Shown piece after piece: positions 26,167 to 37,001 of a stretch of DNA of 64,000 nt. A program made the position numbers and the translations under genes. The first letter of the stretch is position 1. Each line of letters begins with the position of its first letter. Under the pieces are notes generated by a model. That model saw only the letters and a program-made list of their open reading frames with translations. It had not been told where the DNA came from and ran no database searches. The stretch spans positions 29,312,283 to 29,376,282 of the forward strand of contig NC_063156.1 of NCBI RefSeq assembly GCF_020921035.1. The letters are read 5' to 3'. The stretch comes from Rhodamnia argentea (taxonomy: Eukaryota > Streptophyta > Magnoliopsida > Myrtales > Myrtaceae).

Positions 26167-28659
26167 ATGGTAAGATTTCCGGCGGTTGCTCCGATCGTCT
26201 TCTCCGTCGTGGTCTTGCTGGGGCTCCAGTTCACCGTCTCCTCTTCATCTCTAGCTGAAATTAATCAGGTCATTCTTTTACTTCTACCATCGTTTCTCTC
26301 TCTGTATATGTATCTTCGTAAGTAGAAAATTTCTGTATCTTGTGATATTCGGGGTTGACGTTGGTTCGAATGGACGATGTTCCTTACCATGAAAGTTGTA
26401 TAGCTTGATTTGTGTTAGTTCCTCTCTTAGGAACATCTTATGTTGTCCATTTTCCAACTTATGTAGTTTAATCCTTTCATGTAAATATTGCAATTTCAGC
26501 TTGTTCTTGTTAATCTCTGGGTGAATTGATGAAAAGGTTTCATATTCATAGGACTCGACGAAGTCTGCAGCTGCAAGGTGATCTCGCCTTCTTACCAGAT
26601 TAGCTTGAATGGTGATATCTTATTTTTATCATTAAGGATTGTGAGCGATAGGGTTGAATCAAGGTCACTTGTCATGCTTCGAGATAAATGTCGATAAATT
26701 GTGTTATTCCCAGTAGTTGGACTATCATGGCGAGTAGACTTTCCAATTTAGGAGTGCTGGCAATCTAACATTCCTGTTATTTGATCTTCTTTAGGAATCT
26801 TAAGCAAGGACAAGAGCATCCTCATGAAGTACATTGTTCTAGAGAAAGAAGTCGGGCGGCGCGGCAAATCATTGAGGAGGTAATAGCAACTTCTTTTTTC
26901 TTTCCCTAAACCCAGTCTTTTTATCATTGTGTATAACGTGTTTTTCTTTTCCTAACTTTTTGTGGACACGGTGTTTGGCTTGTGTAGTATTTGATGCCCT
27001 TTGTGAAACGAGAAAAGTTTCAGATGTCAAGTCTGTGTAAGCTTCACCCTGATAATGACATGTTCCGAGATCAAGAGGAGCATAAAATTCATGTCGACAT
27101 AAATGAATGGCGCTGTGGATACTGTAAGAAAAGCTTTCGTGCTGAGAAGTTTCTTGATCAGCATTTTGACAACCGGCACTACAACCTTCTGAATGTCGTA
27201 TGTAAATCCTCATTCCTTGTCCTTAAATGCGACTGAATGTTTTATCACAAGATGAAAATGATATGATATAGTGATCAATGTAAATGAAGATTTTAAAATC
27301 ATTTCTTTTGGATGGCAATTGCCGCTGATTTCTCTTGGTGGACCGTGATGAATCGGTGTACTATATGCTTATTAATAGGAAGTTATACCTTTTGCTTGTT
27401 TCTTGTCCTTGAATTCAGAAGTCTCTGCTAAATATTAAAGTTACAACCTTCGTTTTAGAAATTTTATTTTGTTCTCTCACGCTTCTCAATTGAACCAGAG
27501 TCATAACAAATGCTTGGCTGATCTATGCGGCGCATTGCATTGTGATTTTGTAATCAATTTAAAGTCACAAAAGACTAAGTGCAATCCTGCTGCTGCAGCC
27601 AGGAACCGCCACCTATGTGAGGTTTACCTGCAATCCTGCAACTCCATGTATTCACTTTTCTGCCGTCTTTTCTAAAAATCTTCTTGTTGGCAGAGTCTTG
27701 CTGATGGCTGTTTTCCTGTAAATCAAGGTCTTTCAGCAAGCCAACTTCATGGTAATATCCTTGTAGTCCTTTAATTATTCGAAGAACGCTATTTGTGTTG
27801 CTAACCATGATTATGTACTGCATTGCTAGAACTGTTTCTGCACCAATTTTGTGATGCTCACACTTGCTCTGAAAAGAAAAGGCCTTTTCCAAGAGGAGGA
27901 CTGGTATGAATGACTTTCCTTTTTAATTTTAGTATTAGCTTGTGATGTAGAGCCCTTATTGTAGTTACGAAGCCAACTTTCACTAGTAGCCTGGCAGTAG
28001 TAGTAAACTCCGTTCCTCTTCCTATTTTTCTCTTTGATTTGGATAAAAATGGTTGTGGGTTATTGTCCTCAGCTTAAGCCTCTCAATTGGCAAACTAGAG
28101 GCCATATTGCTTATAAGTCAAAAAGTATCTTCTAACTTTTACCTTCAAATAAGAGGATGTATGAAAAGATTTACATGATGATAGATATCAATATTTGCAT
28201 GGTTATAGGATTTGAGGTGTTTGAGATTACATAAAAGCCAAAGCTCAAATTCCTGAATGCAAAAGTCATTCCAAACACACGGAACCAAGGATGGTGTGGT
28301 TCTGAAATTTCTTCTCATCTGCAGAAGCAACCGAATATATTGTACCTGGCGACTTCAATATTGACGCTGATGCTCCTTCCTGTTCTCTATCTCATTGTAT
28401 ATTTACATCGGAGGTACCATTTCTCACCCTCTTTAATTTTGGCGTACGCATTTTTGCTTAAAAACATGAGGCAGCTTGATATCCCAACGAATTGTGTGTT
28501 ATATACTGCCGTTTTTCCAATATCTTTTGGCAATTTTGCTGGCTGCCTCTCAGTTTTCAGTTACTATATGGGAATAAGAATTCTTGTTTCTTATTTTATA
28601 GGGACATGAGAGGAAAACAAGAACTCAAGCGCATAACAAAGAGAACAAAGCCTTCGTAA
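26167..28659 (+). CDS. Membrane-anchored single C2H2 zinc-finger protein (At5g63280-like)
   Basis: Nine exons: 26167-26268, 26552-26577, 26795-26879, 26988-27197, 27499-27621, 27694-27751, 27830-27903, 28325-28413, 28602-28659; frame closes to 274 aa. Residues 1-25 look like a signal peptide (VFSVVVLLGLQF). One C2H2 finger at about 114-135 (CGYCKKSF...QHFDNRH, spacing C-x2-C-x12-H-x4-H). Several further conserved Cys (CLADLCGALHC, CFPVNQG, CDAHTC) suggest a disulfide-rich or metal-binding luminal domain. A hydrophobic helix (231-253, ILTLMLLPVLYLIVYL) precedes a short basic tail. Topology therefore looks like type I membrane, which is odd for a C2H2 finger and argues against a classical transcription factor. 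I recall Arabidopsis At5g63280 as this family; function unknown. Convergent with the HemW gene. Confidence 0.82.
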
Positions 28660-29520
28660 GTGGTGTGCGCTGAAGGTTTTTCATTTGATTCGACGGTCAA
28701 TTGTGCACACAATAGCCGCATCACTATGAAAGCAAGACGACATGGCCCAGCCATTGGGGAAATATGGCATCATGCAATTAGAAACTTGGTAGTTGCTTCT
28801 GAACCTACTTGTTGAGATCTTAATCTTCTTGGGCCGAAACAAGTAGACTCTCTCCTGTTAACTGGAGTCTGGTTATATTAAGGCAGTTTTTCTTTTTAAA
28901 TAATAATTCAACATATTGGGAAATACTCTCAGTGCGGCTTTATCATATCTGTCGCAATACCTTGTACATATACATTGTTTTGCTCAATACAATCTGTAGT
29001 AGACTAGTTGAAAGTAGTTGTGCAATTTTCACCCACCATGTAAAGTATTTCCGTCCTCTAATAATGACTCTGGAGTCTAGTGTTATATTACAGCAAAAAT
29101 TTGCCAGAAATGTTTCTTCTCCTCTCTCGTTCTGGTCTAGCTATCAGGCAATACCTCTTGGATCCGCCTGGTGCCATGTTGTCCTATGATATCTGCAGTC
29201 ATGGTGTGATGTTGATGGGTCTGCTGCATCCGCCTTATTTCTTGGTTCTAGCTCTTGATCTTCCCAATCGGTTCTTTAAGAGGTAGCTTCATAAACTCTG
29301 TATGTTCCATCTGAAAAGCTGGACAGAATGTTCTGTCCCGATTATTACCTAATAGGTGATCAGCTTTCACGCTGATTAGTGAGACTATTTCTGAATTCCC
29401 ATTCACCAGCAAATGCAACGGAAGCAATCTTCTCATTTATCAGCAGCAGGAAACCTGACAAGAACTGTTAGTTGGGCTGTGGGTATTGAGGCATATGCAT
29501 ATCTTAAGCCAATCGCAGAT
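28660..29520. other. Convergent spacer between C2H2 and HemW genes
   Basis: Contains the two 3'UTRs and short AT-rich spacer; no coding sequence recognised. Confidence 0.6.
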
Positions 29521-31032
29521 TTATGGAGCTATGACCCCAAATGCAAGCGATATGAGTTCATTTGACAACAGAAAACCATCTGGATCGCTGAGCCTCATAT
29601 AAGCTAATCTTCTTGTGATCTCTCCCTCGTCCATAAGCAGGGTGTTCAATTCCCTGGCAGACATGACCTTGCCGTTCGCGTCCATGAAAATCAAGTGCCC
29701 ACTATCTAAGTAAGGTTCATAGACCTTGCAAAGAGAGAGGAGAATGGAGTCGCCAAATGCTTCCCTGAATGTTCTCAAGTCCAAACCTCTAGCAGTTCTC
29801 AGAGAGAGCATCACAACATCCATGGCCAAATCATGAGCTTCAACGTGATCACCTTCACGCCAGTCTTTCAGTCCCTCCTCCAAATTCTTCACATAATCCA
29901 CGTATTCATTCATCCTCCTTGGTCTTGAGAACCTCAATCCCTTAACATAACTAGCAGAGCCAAGGCCAAAACCATAAAAAGGCAAGTTCTTCCAGTATGT
30001 AAGATTGTGCTTGCACTCAAATCCGTCTCGGCCATAACTGCTGATCTCATAATGGTTGTAGTTTGCATCAGATAGCATCCTTGATGCTGTTCTGTAGAAA
30101 TCTGCAGATTGTGCATCTGAAGGCAGCGGAAATTCCCCCGGTGAGTACCTGCAGCCACATTTAACAATCAGCTTCAAACTTATTTGAATCACTAAAAGCT
30201 ACCGCCTTCATGCATGACTCTATGCTGGGGTAACTTACAGTTTTCCAAATTTTGTGCCTTGTTCCACTTGCAAGTCATAGACAGAGACATGAGCAGGTGA
30301 TGCTTCAATCGTCAAATGCAAACTTTCCTTCCACATTTCATGTGTCTGATGGGGGAGAGATGAGATAAGGTCCATGCTCCAATTCTCAACACCACAAGAC
30401 TTAACGATATGAATAGCCTCATGAACTTCTTCAACACCATGTGCTCTCCCACAAGCCTTTAACAACTCTTCTTGAAATGCCTGAACACCTAATGACACTC
30501 TATTTATTCCCAACTCCATCAAATCATTCATCTTTTTTGCATCGAAAGTGCCAGGGTCCATTTCCATAGATATCTCTGCAACCGCTGCCAACCCGAATTT
30601 TACTCTCAACAATTCCAAGATCGAAGAAACAAACCTAGGTGGCACCAGAGACGGCGTGCCCCCTCCAAAAAACACAGTTTCGAGAGGAGGGTTGGTCTTG
30701 AATCCGGCTCTCGTCGCCTCGATTTCACGGGAAAGCAATTGTATATAGTTCACCATCCGCGGGTCATCCTCATCCCGATTTAGTGATCCCAGAGCAACAA
30801 TGGGAAAGTCACAATAGTGGCAGCGCTTTCTACAAAATGGGAGATGGATGTAAGCTGACTTGGGGGGCTCCAGCACCGCTTGGATCGTAGGAGGAAGAGT
30901 GAGTGCGGCATTTCGCCGAACATCTGGTGATACGTCTGTGAAAGTGCAGGCAAGGGGTCGAGAGAGAGAGTTCTGAATTCTGGGCCTTGTGGGGAATGTA
31001 GAGAAAATGGGAGTGAACGTTGATCTGAGCAT
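29521..31032 (-). CDS. HemW-type radical SAM protein (HemN-like, probable heme chaperone)
   Basis: Two exons on the minus strand, 31032-30239 and 30148-29521, joined in frame to 473 aa. The N-terminal ~50 residues are Ser/Thr/Arg-rich and suggest an organellar transit peptide. YIHLPFCRKRCHYCDF at residues 61-76 has the radical SAM CxxxCxxC cluster (Cys 67, 71, 74); two residues after the last Cys is Phe where true HemN coproporphyrinogen dehydrogenases have a fourth Cys. GGGTPSL, MDPGTF, INRVSLGVQAF and MDLISSLPHQT follow, then the HemN C-terminal domain (HYEISSYGR, NLTYWKNLPFYGFGLGSASY). The Phe variant is the hallmark of HemW, which binds heme rather than oxidising coproporphyrinogen, so enzymatic annotation as a CPO is probably wrong. 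Shares a short divergent promoter with RPN7. Confidence 0.88.
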
Positions 31033-31397
31033 GATCTGAAGCTACGATGACAAAATAGTGGAGAACCTTACCAAAAAAAAAAAATAGTGGAGAATGAGCA
31101 AGCAAGATGAACCGCTCTTTGGGAAGCGAATTGCTCGCGTGCAAAGAAGGGACATGTGTATGGGCTTTTGTCGAGAAGCGAGTTCTTTTACGGTGGGCTG
31201 GAAAACGACCATTCACTGGTAAATGAGCCCATATAGCGCCATGCATTACACCATATCTTTGAGGTGTCGGTCGGACCGGAGGGAGACGAAAACCCCCTGC
31301 TCAAGTCACTTCCGTTCCGTCCACAAGCTTCCTCCCACCCAGCTCTGCGAAAACTCCCACAAACTCGAAAGACTCGTCGTCCGAGCGATTAGCACAA
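31033..31397. promoter_or_regulatory. Bidirectional promoter of HemW and RPN7 genes
   Basis: Only 365 bp separate the two start codons. Three TGGGCY motifs lie inside: TGGGCT at 31161, TGGGCT at 31194 and AGCCCA at 31226-31231 (both orientations). No TATA box is evident, as is common for housekeeping promoters. An A-rich run sits at 31071-31084 near the HemW start. Shared control of the two genes is inferred from geometry. Confidence 0.6.
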
Positions 31398-34174
31398 ATG
31401 GAAGGCGAAGAAGGGCCTCAGCAGCCTCACCTCATCCTTGCTCACAAGCTCTTCCTCCTCAACCACCCCCATGTTCAGGACATCGACAAGGTCCATCTCA
31501 GGGAGGAGGTCCTCGCTTCCATCAAGTCCGACGGTAATAAATCCGCTCGATTCGCTCCGAGATTTCTCTTCGTTACACCCGACTTTCGTCGCTGGGTTTG
31601 TTTCTTGACTAGTTGCTCTGTGATGGCCGTGACTAGATATGGTCTCGCTGTATGAAACCCTGGTCGCAGACTCGGTCCTGGAGATGGATCAGGGGCTTTT
31701 GGATTCGATGCGCAAGCGCATTGACGAGGAACTGAAGAAGCTTGACGAGAAGTGGGTTCTTTAGCTTGGATTCATCTTTTTCAGTTTTCTTCCTATTAAT
31801 GTCGATATTCACAGGGAATGTATGTGTTAGCTTAGTGCTTGAGCTGGGAATGTATGTCTTCTAAATTGGAACTCTCGGATGAATTTTTTACCATGTCCTC
31901 TTTGTAAGTCGTGCTGACCAAATATGGTATACCATGTAATTGTCTTACTTTTGCCACCAATCCCGTGATCACCTGGACTTAATGTTTTAAGAGGCATGCA
32001 TGGTGCAGTTAGCTTCAATATTGGCATTGAAGCAACAGATAAGTTCACAAAACTTTTAATCAACAAAGTGTACCATTTACTTCCCTGGAGCTGTATGTCT
32101 GGGATGAATTTTTACCACTACCTAATGTGTGAGCTCACTCAACGATGGTGTCACGCAATTCCTTGGATTAGTCTGTGATTTTAGTATGGCATGGTTGTGA
32201 AAGAAATCTATTGTTGCTTGCCTTCTCTTGTACGACCACAATTCCTATAATGCTCAACTTTATTGAAGCTCAAGCTCATTTGTCTCATTTCTTTTGGTTT
32301 CAAAATTCGTGCAATTAACTGTATGGAATATCTGACTGAAGAAAACACTTAAGGTAGTAGGAGCAGCGATTTTGTTATGATTTTGATATTTGACAATTGA
32401 CTTTCTTGCTGAAAATCTAATAGACAGTGATTGATTTATTGTTTTGGTTCATTTGGAAGTATACTGTTGCATGGTGATTCGTGATGCATTGATGTGAGTG
32501 ATGCTGTAGGGAAATGGTATCATGGCTTAGTTCTGGATCTAATACACTCGGTTATGCCCTATATCACACATTATGTTGGTAGTTTAATGAGCACTTTAGT
32601 TACATCTTCCCAGGATCACTGATGCTGAAGAAAACTTGGGGGAAAGTGAAGTTAGAGAAGCTCACTTAGCTAAATCTTTGTTTTTCATTCGAATCGGTGA
32701 CAAGGTAAGGTTTTGCAGTTCTGGTTATTTCTGCTGGGTGCTGGCCGGATGTGATTTTCAATTGGAGTTTAATCTCACACCAGCTCACTCCTTTTTGCAA
32801 TAGGAGAAAGCACTGGAACAACTCAAGGTTACAGAAAGTAAAACAGTGGCTGTGGGGCAGAAGATGGATTTGGTCTTCTACACCCTTCAGCTAGCTTTCT
32901 TCTACATGGATTTTGATCTCATTTCCAAAAGCATTGATAAAGCAAAAAAGTAAGCCGTTATGTTAATTTGTTTTTTCTTTCCCGACTTCTTAATCTCAAA
33001 TTGTATGAGATTAAATACTTATTACATTACCAGGTTATTCGAAGAGGGAGGTGATTGGGAACGGAAAAACCGTTTGAAGGTGTACGAAGGCTTGTATTGC
33101 ATGGCGACACGGAATTTTAAAAAGGCTGCTAATTTATTTCTGGATTCCATTTCGACCTTCACAACTTATGAGCTCTTCCCTTATGACACCTTTGTATTCT
33201 ACACAGTTCTTACTGGCATCATATCATTGGATAGAGTTTCCTTGAAGCAGAAGGTTTGTTCTTTGGCAGCAATAATTGAAAGATTCTTTTTCCTTTTTGA
33301 TATAAGAATTTTGGCAAATTTGTATCACAGTGTGAGTGTTAAGAATAGCATGCTATGGGCAGGTTGTGGATGCTCCAGAGATCTTGACGGTGATTGGAAA
33401 AATCCCCCATCTTTCAGAGTTTTTGAACTCTCTTTATGATTGTCAATACAAATCCTTTTTCTGCGCTTTTGGTAAGTGAGTGTCAACTATTTGCTTCTAC
33501 CTTTTCTAATCAGTTTTCTCATAGTACAGTGCCTCCTTTTGTTCAAATGATGTGGATGTCCTCAATAGATGGGCATACTTTCCTGTTCTTTCTCGCTGAC
33601 CTGGGTATTTGAAATTGCTTTGTGTTGTGGGCTTCAATTACCTAACAGTTGGATTTGAGCATCTAACAGTTCTTTCGTTTCCTTTTGCTAAGCTGGCCTG
33701 TCTGAGCAAATAAAACTGGATCGGTATTTGCACCCTCATTTTCGCTATTACATGAGGGAAGTCAGAACTGTCATTTATTCCCAGTTCCTGGAATCCTATA
33801 AGAGTGTAACGATTGGAGCAATGGCAAGAGCCTTTGGAGTAACAGTGGATTTTATTGATTTGTAAGTAATTGAAAATGCGGATTTTCTCTCTAGACTTTG
33901 GATCTTTCAGTTACAGATTCGTTTGGTTTTTGGTTTGGCTTTTCTTTTGGAGTAAATAATTGTGTATTGCTGCCCTAAAAAGATCTGAGTCTTCTGCAGA
34001 GAGCTATCTCGATTTATTGCTGCTGGCAAGCTTCACTGCAAGATTGATAAAGTTGCAGGTGTTCTTGAAACCAACCGACCAGATGCAAAGAATGCTCTTT
34101 ACCAAGCGACCATAAAGCAAGGAGATTTCTTATTAAATCGGATTCAGAAGCTTTCTCGTGTTATTGATCTGTGA
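31398..34174 (+). CDS. RPN7: 26S proteasome regulatory subunit RPN7 (PSMD6)
   Basis: Lid subunit of the 19S regulatory particle. Eight exons: 31398-31533, 31637-31751, 32614-32704, 32804-32949, 33034-33253, 33363-33471, 33693-33861, 34000-34174; the frame closes to 386 aa, the usual size for plant RPN7. N-terminal [12 protein letters not shown] and [18 protein letters not shown], the helical-repeat region ([33 protein letters not shown]) and the C-terminal PCI domain (about residues 190-360, [55 protein letters not shown]) are all typical. No lesions. The stop codon is followed one base later by a good splice donor (see the 3'UTR intron entry). Confidence 0.95.
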
Positions 34175-34175
34175 G

Positions 34176-34751
34176 GTATGTGAAGAGTAATGAGCTTGAC
34201 AAAGTGGATAAATATGTTACACGAGGTATGATGTTGTCTATTGGTTATATTGTGTGCGGATCATTATAATGAAGAGTAAAATAGTGATGGTATGGTCTAA
34301 ATGCGATTCTGATACTATATTCATTTTAAAATAAATTTCGCTGGTTAGTTAGAGCATTGCCTGAAAACTTGAGGTCGCCCTGGTGTATGTGCAGTATGCT
34401 CTGATCTGATAATTTTTATACATTTTTTAATGTGAAGCATCCTACTCGTTAGATACTTCCCATAAACATTGTGATGCCTTGCTCATCTCATCTAACTTTG
34501 GAGTTACTTTTATAATGTTAAGATGTGTAAGTGCGTGGTTGTGGGCACTACGTTGTGATCATTTGGAAATTGAGTGATGGCATGAAGAATGATATAAACT
34601 ATTTACTATTTAGGCAGAGTGATGAAACTCTGAACTGGGAATATGACATTGTACCAAGAAATATTTGTTGCTGCATGAGCATTGTGATTGTTTGTTGGCT
34701 TCTGAAGCTTATAAGATGCTCATGTTTCTTTCCTTGGCTGATGACTAACAG
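34176..34751 (+). other. Probable 3'UTR intron of RPN7
   Basis: GTATGTG begins two bases after the stop codon; a pyrimidine-rich tract ending CTAACAG occurs at 34751. The donor is so close to the stop that it should not trigger nonsense-mediated decay. Inferred from consensus only. Confidence 0.4.
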
Positions 34752-35295
34752 GACAGTTGTCAGCTTGCGTAGCTGAAGAGTTATTGGACTGCTTTGTTTG
34801 GCTGTAAGGATTTTTGGCCACCAAATATCTTTCAAAGAAGCAGATGCGTAGAGAATGGACGTGAGAAGTTTCTCTCGTGGGGACATGAGACTTCGTTTTG
34901 GGTCCCTTACAGTTGAAATTTCTAGATTCCGTATGTTTTCGATATTAATCTAAGCTGATTTGTAAGAGAGCGGGAGAGATTTGTATCTTCTCTCATTTCT
35001 TGAAGGATGGAATCTGGTGCTTGATATTTCTTTCCTGGCATGACGCCAACGGCGATTATCACTTCCCCACGGGACACTTTTTTGGGAGAATTATTTGGGA
35101 AAAGCTGTCTTTAATGTTGGAAAATGAAGAAGTCATTTCAACCTGTAGTGCTCATACTGTCTATTTTAGGTGAATTAAAACAAAAGAGTTTGCGAGCATA
35201 CATATGGCAGAGAACCATCTTCTGGGAAGCATGATATTATGGCTGCTTTTAGCTGCATATAATCATATCGAGTTGTGGTCTCCATTGTTAGTTAA
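34752..35295. other. RPN7 3' end and spacer
   Basis: Likely last noncoding exon of RPN7 followed by AT-rich spacer up to the MITE. No other gene seen. Confidence 0.5.
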
Positions 35296-35932
35296 GGGTG
35301 CGCATGAAAACACTTCATAAATTACATTTCTCTGCTAGAAGCTCATCCGGTAGAGAAATGTGTTTGATAAAAACCCGATCGAAGTAGAAATCCGTTTGGT
35401 AAAAAAATTGACTTATGATAGGATTTTTCACTTATGATAAGATTTTTTACTTTTGATAGGATTTTTGGTTACTTGAGAAGTAAAAAATTTTAACTTCTCG
35501 GTTCTAGAATCACTTTTTGGACCACACCGGCCTCTGCCGACTACCATTGCTGTGATCGCCAGCCGCCGACCATAGCCGCTGCGGCCGCCGGCGATCGCCA
35601 CCGTCGCCCGCCGCAATCGTTGTCGCCGACCATCGCCGCCGCCACCGACGCCGACCACCGTTGTTGTGACCGGCGGCCACCACCGACCGCCACCTCCGCC
35701 CACCGCCGCCAACCACCGCCAACCACCGCCATCGTCGATCATCGCTTCTGAAGATTTTGTTAATAATGTTTCAAAAGTATAAATTTTCAAATGTTATCAA
35801 ACGAATTTTTCTAATCATAAGTCAATCCGAAGCGTAAATAGAAAAATCAATTTCTACTTTTGAGGAGAAGTAGAGAAATCAACTTCTGATCAAAAGTTGA
35901 TTTCTCGTGAAGAGGTGTTTTCATGCGCACCC
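35296..35932. mobile_element. hAT-like foldback MITE with GC-rich triplet core
   Basis: Terminal inverted repeats: left GGGTGCGCATGAAAACACTTC at 35296; the right end is the inverse, GAGGTGTTTTCATGCGCACCC to 35932. Subterminal sequences are also inverted (left TTGACTTATGATAGGATTTTT; right AATCATAAGTCAA). The centre (35521-35735) is a strongly biased run of CCGCCA/CCACCG-type triplets, which creates spurious Gly/Arg-rich open frames on the minus strand. The flanks TTAGTTAA and TAGCTGAA are not a clean duplication, so the copy is probably old. GGGTGCGCATGAAAAC ends are common among plant hAT MITEs; superfamily inferred. Confidence 0.75.
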
Positions 35933-37001
35933 TAGCTGAAATATTCATTGTACAACAATAGGTTCTTACGCTATAGCAAGAGATCTTTTACAGAAAATTT
36001 TAGAAAGTTTTCTTGAGAAGTTGACATAAAATATGGGACGTCTGTTTTGGAAAAAAATCGATGATAAAGACAAGTATCTTTCGGGAAATTATTTTTGATT
36101 TTCCTTTTTCAGGTTAACGAATTAATTTTTCAAACTTTAAATACATATATTTACTTTGACCGTTAATAATTTTCTTTTGACTGATAACCAAACACACGAA
36201 AGCCTATAAAATAAATTTGTGAATTTTTCTTCCACTCAAACATACTCTACACTGAGCAATCACGGATCAAACTGGTTTCGTGACGACGAAAATCTGTCAA
36301 TTCATGTACCAACCGTGTTTATCAAAATATAGGCACTGACGCTGAATATTACACCTCCGAGGAATCTAGATATGCTAGAAGTTAAAGCCCATCCTTAATA
36401 GTTCATCACCTAAAATGGCGAAACAAAGGTACCCAACTCGATAGGCATGAATGGAAAGTTTCCGTTCGAACAAAAAAAAAAACTGCCCTTTCCCTGAACT
36501 ACGTAAGTCTCTGTCTCTTGTCCTGAATCGGCAATGGCTCCGCATCCTTCCACCTTCTCGGGAACATGTGTTTAAGGGCATGGATTATCAAGGGCGAGAC
36601 GAAGCCAAAACAGAGGGTGATAAACGAGGGGGGCCTGGGGGGATGTGGTGAGGAGAGGCAACCCCAAAAGAAGAGAACTGGGGACCGCTTATTTTTGCGA
36701 AATCCTTTTCCTTTCGTACTACAAGCCTTCCAAGCCAAGCAATTTGAGCTCACACGCTTGAGTCCTGAATTGAGAGCTCTCGCTTTCCACAAATTCATCT
36801 CTGTTTCACCAGAAGTGTAGTGTGCGTCTTTATCGGTTTCTCAACCGCACTTCACATATACATAGCTGATACTGCATCAAGAACGACTGGTGCAGATACA
36901 GCAACGCCCGTCTTTTGATTTTAGTTTGTGAGTCCGATGAGAGCTTGGAGGTGGAACATTTGTTATTAAGCGTGGAGTAATTGATCAGGAGGCAATTTGG
37001 A
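35933..37001. other. Spacer and 5' leader of the ABC1K gene
   Basis: AT-rich spacer, then a leader for the ABC1K gene from about 36800. An A-run of 11 bases is at 36471-36481. No other gene supported. Confidence 0.5.

Noticed and set aside
25812-26234. 140-codon minus-strand frame near 26 kb
   Set aside because: It runs antisense across the tandem repeat and first exon of the C2H2 gene and has no recognisable motif.
32960-33439. Longer single-exon reading of RPN7 exon 5
   Set aside because: Reads through introns; homology requires splicing at 33034 and 33253.
35428-35790. Gly/Arg-rich minus-strand open frames
   Set aside because: They lie in the triplet-biased core of the MITE and several frames are open at once, as expected from composition.
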